Part shown: positions 45,772 through 53,950 of the stretch, piece after piece
How positions within the stretch are numbered: position 1 is the stretch's first letter
How the letters are laid out: each line of letters starts with the position of its first letter
Source of the DNA: Methylacidiphilum infernorum V4
Lineage (GTDB): Bacteria > Verrucomicrobiota > Verrucomicrobiia > Methylacidiphilales > Methylacidiphilaceae
Direction: 5' to 3'
DNA length: 64,000 bases
Assembly (NCBI RefSeq): GCF_000019665.1
Contig: NC_010794.1
Location: 1,302,001 to 1,366,000 of the forward strand
Position numbers and translations under genes: made by a program
The notes under the pieces: generated by a model
What the model was told of the DNA's origin: nothing
What the model saw: the letters and a program-made list of their open reading frames with translations, nothing else
Database searches by the model: none

Positions 45772-46551
45772 TCAATGCGTATAACAATCTAATTCTATAT
45801 CCTTCTCTGACAAAGTCAAAATTTCAGGACCTTTCTTCGTTATCAATACGGTGTGCTCAAAATGGGCCGATCTCTGTCCATCTTCAGTTACAGCGGTCCA
45901 ACCATCCGGGAGCATGACCACCCTACCCGTGCCCCGATTAACCATCGGCTCAATGGCAAGGATCATTCCTGCTTTTAATTTGGGCCCACAACCCGCTTTC
46001 CCAAAATTAGGAACAGGAGGTTCCTCATGAAGCCTACGGCCGACGCCATGGCCGACAAAATCTTTTACCACCTGGTATCCCTGTTCCAACACGTATCTTT
46101 CGATAGCTGAAGAAATATCTCCAACCCTGTTCCCTTCCCTAGCCTGGGCTATCCCAATCATAAGCGCAGTGCTTGTCACCTCCATCAACCTCAAATCTTC
46201 CACGTCCACGGTTCCCACCGGAAAAGTTTTTGCCGTATCCCCAATCCACCCATCAAAGATAATACCGACATCGAGTTTTACCAGGTCACCATAACGGATT
46301 TTGCGCTTTCCGCCAATCCCATGAACGACCTCTTCATTAATCGATATGCAGATATTTCCAGGAAATCCTCTATATCCAAGAAATGCACTTTTAGCTCCAT
46401 AAGACTGGATGAGATGAGCGGCATATTGATCGACTTCGGCTGTTGTAATCCCAGGGGCAAGAATGGCCTTGATTTTCTCGATAATCTCGGTAACCAGCCG
46501 GCAACTACGCCGCATCGCCTCGATTTCTTTGCCTCTTTTAATGGGTATCAC
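45772..46551 (-). CDS. map: Methionine aminopeptidase, type I
   Basis: A 259-residue metalloprotease that removes the initiator Met. The five metal ligands are visible: D of LVKLDVGIIFDGW, D of GDTAKTF, H of FVGHGVGRRLHEEP, E of ILAIEPMVN, and E of SAHFEHTVLI. The catalytic His is in EVVHGIGG. It is the first gene of the alpha-operon segment. The secY, adk and infA genes that commonly surround map are not here. Confidence 0.97.
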   Translation of the reverse strand: MIPIKRGKEIEAMRRSCRLVTEIIEKIKAILAPGITTAEVDQYAAHLIQSYGAKSAFLGYRGFPGNICISINEEVVHGIGGKRKIRYGDLVKLDVGIIFDGWIGDTAKTFPVGTVDVEDLRLMEVTSTALMIGIAQAREGNRVGDISSAIERYVLEQGYQVVKDFVGHGVGRRLHEEPPVPNFGKAGCGPKLKAGMILAIEPMVNRGTGRVVMLPDGWTAVTEDGQRSAHFEHTVLITKKGPEILTLSEKDIELDCYTH

Positions 46552-46615
46552 TGTTAAATGAATTGATTTGAAAATGAATAGACCAGGTATAGCTTAATCC
46601 AATACAACGACGAGA

Positions 46616-46894
46616 TCAAGAGATTCCATCACCGGTTATTTTTTCTATTTTCTCCAACAACCTTCTTTTTTTTCGATTGGCATTATTAGCCACGAGCTTT
46701 TTTCTTTTTACCAATCGATCGAGCAAAGATTGAATTTTGGGGAAAAAAGCTAAGGCTTCTTGCTTTTTTTTGGCTTCGATCAAATCCTTGAGCTGCTTAA
46801 TCTGCTCTTTTAATTCTTTTTTTGCTCTAAGATTAAAAATTCTTTTTCTTTGACTTTTCCGCTGATGCTTTTCAGCCGATTTTGTATTGGGCAT
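46616..46894 (-). CDS. rpsT: 30S ribosomal protein S20
   Basis: A 92-residue, Lys/Arg-rich helical protein. It begins MPNTKSAEKHQRKSQRKRIFN and continues with RLVKRKKLVANNANRKKRRLLEKI, both typical of S20, which binds 16S rRNA early in assembly. It lies 64 bases upstream of map on the same strand and is divergent from argS. Confidence 0.95.
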   Translation of the reverse strand: MPNTKSAEKHQRKSQRKRIFNLRAKKELKEQIKQLKDLIEAKKKQEALAFFPKIQSLLDRLVKRKKLVANNANRKKRRLLEKIEKITGDGIS

Positions 46895-46905
46895 AGGGAA
46901 AATTA

Positions 46906-46932
46906 ATTTTAGAATTTTTTATCTCCTGTCAA
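46906..46932 (-). promoter_or_regulatory. Candidate rpsT promoter
   Basis: On the minus strand a perfect -35 TTGACA (46927-46932) is followed after 15 bases by TAAAAT (46906-46911). The spacer is shorter than the ideal 17. The start point would fall about 5 bases before the rpsT ATG, giving an almost leaderless message, and no Shine-Dalgarno site is visible there. No other promoter is visible in the gap. Confidence 0.4.
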
Positions 46933-47039
46933 GCAAAATAGAAGTTGTTTTAAAATTTTTATATGGCTGCTATTTTCTTTCTGGTCTCATTGATTGAATA
47001 GCTTTAGGCGGATGGAACAATAAAAAGAGAGAGCTTATT

Positions 47040-48782
47040 ATGCAATTTCCTCAAGATTGGATTTTGGACACATTGAAAAACAGTCTTTATCAAAAGTTTG
47101 GTCAAATCCCCTTTACCCCCATTGTTGAACCCTGTACAAATCCTGCTTTCGGAGATTTCCAATCGAATATAGCTTTTATTCTTGCCCAGTCACTCAAAGC
47201 AAATCCAAAGAACCTGGCCGAGGAATTAGCAAGATCCATTGGTGAAAGTCCCTTTATTTTTCCTCCAGAAGTTGGAGGTAGTGGTTTTTTAAATTTCAAA
47301 GTGAAGCCTAAAGCCTATTTAGACACCTTTCTAGCCATACGCTCGGATCCAAGGCTGGGAATCGAGCAGACAAAACAACCTCAAACCATAGTCATCGATT
47401 TTTCCAGTCCGAACATAGCCAAAGAGTTACATGTCGGCCATCTGCGTAGTACAATCCTCGGAGATGTCTTGCGAAAATTAAATCTTTTTTTAGGCCACCG
47501 CGTTATTACCGATAATCACCTGGGGGATTGGGGAACCCAGTTTGGGATGGTTATCCTTGGATATAAAAAATATGGTAGGCCCGAGCTGCTTACCCAAAGA
47601 CCCTTAGAATACCTTGAAGAACTCTACATAAAAATCCAGAAAGAATCCGATGAATCCACTCAAATTAGGGAGGAAGCAAAAAAAGAATTGCAAAAATTAC
47701 AATCTGGAGATCCCGAAAACAGGAGTCTTTGGGAGAGATTCGTTCAGGCTTCTCTAGGAGAATTAGACAAAATCTACCAGAGATTGAATGTTAAATTTGA
47801 TTTTTCTCTTGGAGAGAGTTTTTACAATCCCATGCTTGAAGGAATAGTCGAGCAGCTCCTTCAAAAGGGGATAGCACGATACAGCGAAGGGGCGGTTTGT
47901 GTTTTTTTTGGGAAGAGTTTTCCCGAACTCGAGGACAATCCCCTGCTTATCCGCAAAAGTGACGGAGCTTTTCTTTACGCGACAACGGATATAGCCACTC
48001 TTTTTTTCCGATTCCAAAACTGGGGTGCTCATAGAATCATATATGTTACCGACTCAAGGCAAAAACTGCATTTTAACCAACTCTTTGCCCTTGCTCAAAT
48101 TTTGGCCCTCCCTGTTCGATTAGAACATGTCCATTTTGGCTCCATCCTAGGAGAAGACAAAAAACCCCTAAAAACAAGGGAAGGAACACCTGTAAAGCTC
48201 AGGGAGCTTTTGGACGAGGCAGAAAACAGGGCCTATCAACTCATAGACGCCAAGCGTAAAGATCTATCCCCGGAAAAAAAACAACACATAGCCAGGGCAG
48301 TGGGTATAGGAGCCCTAAAATATGCCGATCTTTCTCAAAATAGAACCCTCGATTATGTTTTCAAATGGGAAAAATTGCTTTCATTCGACGGCAACACCGC
48401 CCCTTATCTCATTAATGCTCATGTGCGAATCCGTTCTATCATGAAAAAAGCTTCACTGCATGGTTACTATTCAACCCTTGGATTTACCTCTTTGAAATTT
48501 GAAACCGAAGCACTCCACCCCCAGGAAATAGAATTATTAAGAACTCTTTTGAGTTTTAAATATGCCCTTTGCCTCGCATCCGAGGAAAACTCTCCTCACC
48601 ATTTATGCAGCTTTCTGTATGCTTTAGCCAAGGTTTTCCATAAGTTTTATGAGCTCTGTCCTGTCCTGGGAGCTCCAACCGAACCTATCCGCCAGCGCAG
48701 AATGGCTTTTTGCGAATGCACCGCCCAAACCTTATCCCTTGGTTTGAATCTCCTGGGTATTGAACCCCTGGATGAAATGTAA
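47040..48782 (+). CDS. argS: Arginyl-tRNA synthetase
   Basis: A class I synthetase of 580 residues charging tRNA-Arg. An N-terminal Add-1 domain (~1-100) precedes the HIGH motif HVGHLRST in SSPNIAKELHVGHLRSTILGD. The catalytic region includes NHLGDWGTQFGM and YATTDIATLFFR. The KMSKS-like loop is replaced by PLKTREG, as usual in ArgS. The C-terminal DALR anticodon-binding domain includes NAHVRIRSIMKKA and RMAFCECTAQTLSLGLNLLGI. Complete, and it stands alone. Confidence 0.97.
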   Translation: MQFPQDWILDTLKNSLYQKFGQIPFTPIVEPCTNPAFGDFQSNIAFILAQSLKANPKNLAEELARSIGESPFIFPPEVGGSGFLNFKVKPKAYLDTFLAIRSDPRLGIEQTKQPQTIVIDFSSPNIAKELHVGHLRSTILGDVLRKLNLFLGHRVITDNHLGDWGTQFGMVILGYKKYGRPELLTQRPLEYLEELYIKIQKESDESTQIREEAKKELQKLQSGDPENRSLWERFVQASLGELDKIYQRLNVKFDFSLGESFYNPMLEGIVEQLLQKGIARYSEGAVCVFFGKSFPELEDNPLLIRKSDGAFLYATTDIATLFFRFQNWGAHRIIYVTDSRQKLHFNQLFALAQILALPVRLEHVHFGSILGEDKKPLKTREGTPVKLRELLDEAENRAYQLIDAKRKDLSPEKKQHIARAVGIGALKYADLSQNRTLDYVFKWEKLLSFDGNTAPYLINAHVRIRSIMKKASLHGYYSTLGFTSLKFETEALHPQEIELLRTLLSFKYALCLASEENSPHHLCSFLYALAKVFHKFYELCPVLGAPTEPIRQRRMAFCECTAQTLSLGLNLLGIEPLDEM

Positions 48783-48809
48783 CCGTTCCGGCAGAGAATT
48801 GTTCATTAC

Positions 48810-49070
48810 CTCCTGGGCTGGAACAAGGCTGACTTCCTGCTTCGCCGAAGCTGGATATAGCGGCACTTACGTGTCTGACCAGGGATCTCCTCTCCACAGG
48901 ATGTCACCGTGGAATCCAGGGCCGTGTCCCTCAAGTCGATCGCGGCTCGAACGCTTACGGTCATGCTCTGCGCCGCAGGGTCTTGCGCCGCGACACCCAG
49001 GAACTCCGCAGCCTTGCGGATGCCGACCATCTTGCGGGGCATGCTCTGAAAGCGAGCATGAATAACCATT
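48810..49070 (-). pseudogene. Frameshifted relic of an IS200/IS605-type TnpB C-terminus
   Basis: Between argS and the sensor kinase lies a block visibly richer in G and C than its flanks. On the minus strand it carries pieces of a TnpB (OrfB) C-terminus in different frames: CGAEHDR (zinc-finger end, 48957-48977), then AAIDLRDTALDSTVTSCGEE in another frame, then ASAKQEVS in a third. In intact TnpB these follow each other (CxxCG..HDRD.NAA.NLRDTA...TACGEE...KQE). Only the last ~60 residues survive, so the copy is dead. The boundaries given are approximate, and no terminal structure of the element was identified. Confidence 0.6.
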
Positions 49071-49203
49071 GACAAGCAATAATTTTTTGAACTACTCAAA
49101 CCCTTTTTCTTTTCTTAGCTTATCCCTAAATGCTCAAAATCGGTCCACTTCCTCTTTCATCAACGCTATGGCTATAATTTTTTTATAAGATCATCATTTT
49201 TTA

Positions 49204-49230
49204 TTGTCTCATACGATTATTGCCTATAAT
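49204..49230 (+). promoter_or_regulatory. Possible promoter of the two-component system
   Basis: A perfect -10 TATAAT at 49225-49230 lies 15 bases after TTGTCT, 43 bases before the kinase start. The spacer is short and the region is AT-rich, so this could be chance. Confidence 0.3.
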
Positions 49231-49272
49231 GTATAAGGTAATTATTTAACAAGTTATACTTATTGCTTAAAG

Positions 49273-50376
49273 ATGGAAAAAAGTTGGATAGATGAGGATA
49301 AAAGATGCAATTTGACTATATCCCAATGCCTTCAACATGAAATCGAACCTTCTTACTGCAGCATAGCGCAATGGATTTTTAATGTCATTCATAATATTGG
49401 AGAAGGGTTGTTGGTTCTAGATAGTGATGGGAATATCAAGCTTTCCAATAAAGCAGCTGAAGAGCTATTTGGATATTATAGAATGGAGCTCTACAAAAAG
49501 CCCTTCGTAGAATTGCTTGCTCCTCCCTATCGTCAGAAATGGATTCGAACCTTCTTATCCAAAAAGAAAAAAAACAAGGCTAACCAGTATGAACTGTTGG
49601 GCCAGAAGAAAGATAAGAGCACTTTTTTCATGGAAATTTCCACCAGTGAAGTGTTTTTGAAAGAAGGTAAAATATTGAGTGTGCTGGTTAGGGATATCCG
49701 GGAGAGAAAGGCGCTAGAAAAAGCAGCCCTAGAAGCAAGTGAACAGGAAAGACAAAGAATCGGCCAGGATATTCATGATAGCCTGTGCCAACTGCTCATC
49801 GGCATCGAGTTTAAAGCACAATTCCTTGCTCAAGAGCTCCATGAAAAGCGAGAAAAAGGGGAAGAACTGGCAACCGAAATAGCCAAATTGGCCAGGGAAG
49901 CAGCTACTTCAGCTCGGGATATTGCAAAGGGGCTTGCTCCCTTGGCAATGACTACCTCAGACTTAATTTCCTCCTTGATTGAGCTTTCACAAAATACTTC
50001 TAAAAACACCCATATCGGCTGCCAATTCCACTTGATTGGAGAACCTATAATTCCCAATCCCTCTTTCATTATACAACTTTACCGCATCGCCCAAGAAGCC
50101 ATAAATAACGCGATTAAACATTCCAAGGCCACACAGATCGATATCACCCTAGGAGAAATGTCTGGAATGATCTTCCTTCAAGTAGAAGATAACGGAGTGG
50201 GCATGAAAATAAGAGAAGGAATGAACAAAGGTTTGGGATTCCGATCGATGCTCTACAGGGCGGGAATGATAGGAGCCAATTTAACAATCGATTCTTTGCC
50301 GGGAAAAGGAACAAAAGTCATCTGCAGTTTGCCTTCTTCTGTAAAATCGAAAACCGAAGTCCAGGAAAAAGTATGA
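49273..50376 (+). CDS. PAS-domain sensor histidine kinase (NarL-type, HisKA_3)
   Basis: A 367-residue cytoplasmic kinase with no membrane segment. A PAS domain spans ~38-150 (NIGEGLLVLDSDGNIKLSNKAAEELFGY, RDIRERKALEKAA). The HisKA_3 dimerisation helix has the phospho-acceptor His168 in QRIGQDIHDSLCQ. The ATPase domain has AQEAINNAIKHSKA (N box), VEDNGVGM (G1) and GKGTKVICSLP. It overlaps the response regulator gene by 4 bases, so they form a pair. The PAS ligand is unknown; a heme, flavin or small molecule is possible. Confidence 0.92.
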   Translation: MEKSWIDEDKRCNLTISQCLQHEIEPSYCSIAQWIFNVIHNIGEGLLVLDSDGNIKLSNKAAEELFGYYRMELYKKPFVELLAPPYRQKWIRTFLSKKKKNKANQYELLGQKKDKSTFFMEISTSEVFLKEGKILSVLVRDIRERKALEKAALEASEQERQRIGQDIHDSLCQLLIGIEFKAQFLAQELHEKREKGEELATEIAKLAREAATSARDIAKGLAPLAMTTSDLISSLIELSQNTSKNTHIGCQFHLIGEPIIPNPSFIIQLYRIAQEAINNAIKHSKATQIDITLGEMSGMIFLQVEDNGVGMKIREGMNKGLGFRSMLYRAGMIGANLTIDSLPGKGTKVICSLPSSVKSKTEVQEKV

Positions 50377-51056
50377 CCGAAAATCTTGCCGAGACCAAAA
50401 AAAGAGGTGTTCTTATCATTGATGATCATGCCGTTCTTAGAGAAGGCATAGCTTATATCATTGGGAGGGATCCTGCTTTAAAGGTGTGTGGAATGGCTGA
50501 AAATGCCCAGAAAGGATTTGAACTCGTAGAAAAACTCAAACCCGATATCGTCTTGGTTGATATTTCGCTTCCGGGAAAAAGTGGTCTTGAGCTCGTCAAG
50601 GATATTCATGCCATCTACCCTGAAATTCCCATCCTTGTTCTATCCATGCACGAAGAATCCCTTTTTGCCGAAAGAATGCTTAGAGCGGGAGCAAGGGGAT
50701 ACCTGATGAAATCTGAAGGGGGAGAAAAACTGCTTCAAGCCATACATCGAATTCTCGAAGGAAGCATATTTGTCAGCGATGAAATCTCTTCGAGGATATT
50801 GGAAGGATTTACAGGCAAAAAGAGTTCTCCATTCAAGACCAGCCCTTTGGGCAAATTAAGCGATCGCGAATTGGAGGTTTTTCAGCTTATTGGCAAGGGG
50901 CTGAGTTCAAGGCAGATTGCCGACCAACTCCACTTAAGTATCAAGACGGTCGAAGCTTATCGAGCCAGTATTAAGCAGAAACTCAAGCTCCAAAGCGGAA
51001 CCGAACTCGTTCATTATGCCATTTCTTGGCACCAAACAAACATTTCTCCAAGCTAG
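50373..51056 (+). CDS. NarL/FixJ-type response regulator
   Basis: A 227-residue protein with a receiver domain (~12-130). The acidic pair is in LIIDDHAVLREG, the phospho-acceptor Asp63 is in IVLVDISLPGKSG, and the switch residues are in LSMHE and GYLMKSEGG. A LuxR-type HTH (~160-215) reads LSDRELEVFQLIGKGLSSRQIADQLHLSIKTVEAYRASI. It is partner to the PAS kinase directly upstream. Target genes are unknown; the membrane-protein gene just downstream is one candidate. Confidence 0.95.
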   Translation: MTENLAETKKRGVLIIDDHAVLREGIAYIIGRDPALKVCGMAENAQKGFELVEKLKPDIVLVDISLPGKSGLELVKDIHAIYPEIPILVLSMHEESLFAERMLRAGARGYLMKSEGGEKLLQAIHRILEGSIFVSDEISSRILEGFTGKKSSPFKTSPLGKLSDRELEVFQLIGKGLSSRQIADQLHLSIKTVEAYRASIKQKLKLQSGTELVHYAISWHQTNISPS

Positions 51057-51063
51057 TATATAC

Positions 51064-51092
51064 TTGGCTTAAGCCCCGGTGCTTGCTATAAA
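51064..51092 (+). promoter_or_regulatory. Candidate promoter for the downstream membrane protein
   Basis: TTGGCT (51064-51069) and TATAAA (51087-51092) are separated by exactly 17 bases. The predicted start point is about 12 bases before the ATG at 51111. This suggests separate transcription from the two-component genes. Confidence 0.5.
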
Positions 51093-51110
51093 AAAAAGGC
51101 CTTAAAATTT

Positions 51111-52577
51111 ATGGCTCCCAAGGATATTTCCTCTTTTTTTATTATTCTCGGTTTTTCATTGGGCATGGGTATATTTTCAAACTTCTTTATTTTGTTCCCA
51201 AAAGTAGTAAAGATCGTGAATGGTGAAGGGATCCCGCTTGAAAAATTCAAAAAGAATATTTTTCTTTTGACTCTCTTTTCTCTTTTCCTCGTTGTAATGG
51301 GTTTTATCGTTCTTAGAACACCTTCCTCCTTTTCCCTAGGCTTGGTTAGCTTACTTTACATTCTTTTTTTCCTCAGAATTTACCGGGGTATTAAAATCAG
51401 AAAGTCTCTAACGGACAGGCTTATTGAACTGGTGATCGGCGTGCTGTTTTTTTCAACCGAAGCCCTGCGTACAGGAGGCCTGGACTCCTTCCCTTCCCAT
51501 TTTTTTTATCCTTTCTGTGGGCTTTTTTGTTTAGAAATAATATCGGGAAGTTATTTGCTCTTTCTTCTTGTTTTTCCCCCTTTTGTAGAAGGAGGCGCTC
51601 ACGGACGAAAACTGCTGAGTTTTTCTTTTGCTTACCTGGGGAAACTTTTAGATTTACCCATGGGGCTTTTTTTCCTTTGCCTTATCTGGTTTTCTTTCGA
51701 GGTTTCTCTTTACTGCTCTTCATTTTTTTCCACCATTCCCTGGTTTTTAATCTTGAGCAGCTTGCCGGTCTTCTTCCGCATTTACCATCAGCTCTTTGCT
51801 GAACCAAGTTCAACGGGCATACTCATGAGATCCCTCGGACCCAACCATTTTTGCTCTTCTTTTATACCCGCCTTTCCCCGTTCAAAAATTTCTTTCTTTT
51901 CCGTTTCCAGTTATGTCTTAGAATGCTGGACGGTCTGGATTTTACTTTTTTTATTATCTTTTCGAGGAACATCTCTTTTTTCTTTTTCTTCTACCCTTCT
52001 GCCCTTTCAAGAACAGGCCACAGGGCAAACCACAGCCGCTTTTTTCTCCTTCAATCCCTTTTCTCCCCTCCCTTTTAAACTCCAATTTATAGATCCTCAA
52101 AAGAGCGCCCCTCACCTACCGGAAAGCCTCGTTATAGTATTAAAAGAGAGAGCAATTGCCTACCATGTCGTTGCTCCTTCCATAAAAAAAGAGAAAAACG
52201 CTACATTTTACTTCTCCGCAAGCAATTTTTCCAACCCGGGAAATTGGGAACTAAAAGTAATGACAAAAACAGAAAAGGAGGGCATTTTTCATCCTGAACT
52301 GGCTTTTACAATAAGACTACCCCCGGGATGGAATCCCCATAAGGATTTAACTTTTCCTTCTTCTTTTCCCTTTGCTTTCTTTTGTTCCCTGGGGTTTATC
52401 TCCCTTTTTCTCTATTTATACCGCTTTAGTTCGCTCTTTACCCAAGCTGCAAAAACTTGGTCAAAGGAGGACTGTGAAGCAAAAATCCTGATTAGTTATC
52501 TAGGACCCAGTTTTAGCAGCCGATTAACCACTTTCTGTTCGGCCCTTTTTATCCTGGGAATCGCTTTTTTATTTTAA
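51111..52577 (+). CDS. Multi-pass membrane protein of unknown function
   Basis: A 488-residue protein, very rich in Phe, Leu and Ser. About eight membrane segments occupy residues 1-290. A soluble, probably extracytoplasmic domain follows (~300-420) with beta-strand-like stretches such as GNWELKVMTKTEKEGIFHPELAFTIRLPPGWN. Two more segments come near the C-terminus, flanking a short loop (KTWSKEDCEAKILISYLGPS). The layout recalls copper-resistance CopD-like proteins with an attached FixH/CopC-like domain, but I see no conserved His/Met metal motif and do not assign a family. It follows a two-component system by 54 bases. Confidence 0.7.
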   Translation: MAPKDISSFFIILGFSLGMGIFSNFFILFPKVVKIVNGEGIPLEKFKKNIFLLTLFSLFLVVMGFIVLRTPSSFSLGLVSLLYILFFLRIYRGIKIRKSLTDRLIELVIGVLFFSTEALRTGGLDSFPSHFFYPFCGLFCLEIISGSYLLFLLVFPPFVEGGAHGRKLLSFSFAYLGKLLDLPMGLFFLCLIWFSFEVSLYCSSFFSTIPWFLILSSLPVFFRIYHQLFAEPSSTGILMRSLGPNHFCSSFIPAFPRSKISFFSVSSYVLECWTVWILLFLLSFRGTSLFSFSSTLLPFQEQATGQTTAAFFSFNPFSPLPFKLQFIDPQKSAPHLPESLVIVLKERAIAYHVVAPSIKKEKNATFYFSASNFSNPGNWELKVMTKTEKEGIFHPELAFTIRLPPGWNPHKDLTFPSSFPFAFFCSLGFISLFLYLYRFSSLFTQAAKTWSKEDCEAKILISYLGPSFSSRLTTFCSALFILGIAFLF

Positions 52578-52663
52578 CCTTGATTTTGTTACCGAATTCG
52601 TATCTTCTTTAATTTTCTTGCGCCGGTCTCTTTTGTCTGCTTTGCTAAGTTTATGGGAAGCTT

Positions 52664-52738
52664 GACCCCATGGTGTAGTGGTCAGCACTCCACCCTTTCA
52701 CGGTGGCAGCACGGGTTCGAATCCCGTTGGGGTCGCCA
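52664..52738 (+). tRNA. tRNA-Glu (anticodon UUC)
   Basis: A cloverleaf folds with acceptor stem GACCCCA/TGGGGTC, D-loop TAGTGGTCAGC, anticodon arm CCACC-CTTTCAC-GGTGG with anticodon TTC, and T-loop GGTTCGAATCC. G follows as discriminator, and an encoded CCA is at 52736-52738. Length is 75 with CCA. The sequence is close to standard bacterial tRNA-Glu. Confidence 0.96.
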
Positions 52739-52747
52739 TTTTCTACC

Positions 52748-53950
52748 ATGAAAAGGAACACCGCTTATCTTCCCTTGCATGATGGCAAGGCTCCCTCTTA
52801 CCTTTTTGAACGCATGGTCAAGCTTTCCGGAGTAATGACAGGTCTTATCGTAGAGGAATACGGAGCTGAAGAAATGCTTCGTAGGCTTTCTGATCCTTGG
52901 TGGTTCCAGGCTTTTGGATGCGTCCTGGGTTTTGACTGGCATTCTTCAGGACTTACCACAGTCTGTTGCGGAGCGTTAAAAGAAGCTCAAAGAAGGTACG
53001 GAGATATCGGCATCTATGTTGCCGGAGGCAAAGGAGGGCAATCGAGGAAAACTCCCCTTGAAATTATCGAGATTTCAGATCGGTTGGGGATTGGTTCTGG
53101 AGAAGATCTTGTTCGTACTTCCAAACTTGTAGCAAAAGTCGACTCCGCTGCCCTCCAGGACGGGTTTTCTCTCTACCATCACTGTTTCTTTTTTACCTCC
53201 TCCGGATCATGGTGCGTTATCCAGCAAGGAATGAACGAGCAAAGTAGCTATGCACGCAGGTACCATTGGCTAGGTGAAACGACCAAGGATTTTGTCTGCA
53301 ACCCTCATGCAGCCATAGAAGATCTAAGGGAAAATCAAGAGAGCTTTTTAGAACAATCTCAAGCTCCCGGACCCTGTTTCCCCTCCCGAAGTTCCCTACT
53401 CAATATGATTTCTCCAGAAGCTGAAAGTTCCAGGCAAACCTGTAGCCTTATAGCACAAGAAAATCCTCAAAAGACTTTAAATCTCATTTCTGAAATTATA
53501 GAAGGCCCCACCCTTTTTGCTCCTTCACGGCACCATCTTTCAGCTTCTGATTTTTATCCCGTAAAACTCAAAATGCTCCGTAAAGCCCTTATCGCCGCCT
53601 ACGAAAGAGAACCGAAAGATTTTCAATCCCTGCTGGAAACGCCCCTCGTTGGCCCCGCCACTATCCGCAGTCTGGCCCTTATCGCCGAACTTATTTTTGG
53701 GGTGCCTTTATGCAGGAAAGATCCCCTCGAAGATTTCTCCAAGCGGGTTGGCGGCCGCAGCTGGGCTGATTATTCTTTTGCCCACGGAGGCAAAGATGGT
53801 ATTCCTTTTCCCATAAACCGTAACCGTTATGATCGAAACATCGAGATTCTCGAAAAAGCCCTTCGAAAGGCAAAAATAGGGTATACAGAAAAAAAAGAAG
53901 CTTTAAAAAGACTCGCTTACATTAGCCAAGGAACTTCTCCACCTACTTAA
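52748..53950 (+). CDS. DUF763 protein
   Basis: A 400-residue protein of the DUF763 family, whose function is unsettled. Typical stretches are NTAYLPLHDGKAPSYLFERM at the start, DWHSSGLTTVCCGALKEA, HCFFFTSSGSWCVIQQGMN, ARRYHW and RSWADYSFAHGGKDGIPFPI. ATG 52748 is chosen, because the longer open frame would begin inside the tRNA. It lies 9 bases after the tRNA. A nuclease or DNA-repair role has been suggested for relatives, but the sequence here does not prove it. Confidence 0.85.
   Translation: MKRNTAYLPLHDGKAPSYLFERMVKLSGVMTGLIVEEYGAEEMLRRLSDPWWFQAFGCVLGFDWHSSGLTTVCCGALKEAQRRYGDIGIYVAGGKGGQSRKTPLEIIEISDRLGIGSGEDLVRTSKLVAKVDSAALQDGFSLYHHCFFFTSSGSWCVIQQGMNEQSSYARRYHWLGETTKDFVCNPHAAIEDLRENQESFLEQSQAPGPCFPSRSSLLNMISPEAESSRQTCSLIAQENPQKTLNLISEIIEGPTLFAPSRHHLSASDFYPVKLKMLRKALIAAYEREPKDFQSLLETPLVGPATIRSLALIAELIFGVPLCRKDPLEDFSKRVGGRSWADYSFAHGGKDGIPFPINRNRYDRNIEILEKALRKAKIGYTEKKEALKRLAYISQGTSPPT

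Noticed and set aside
49035-49100. Plus and minus open frames around the GC-richer block taken as intact small genes
   Set aside because: The frames switch within a TnpB-like sequence, so they are better read as pieces of one decayed gene than as separate proteins.
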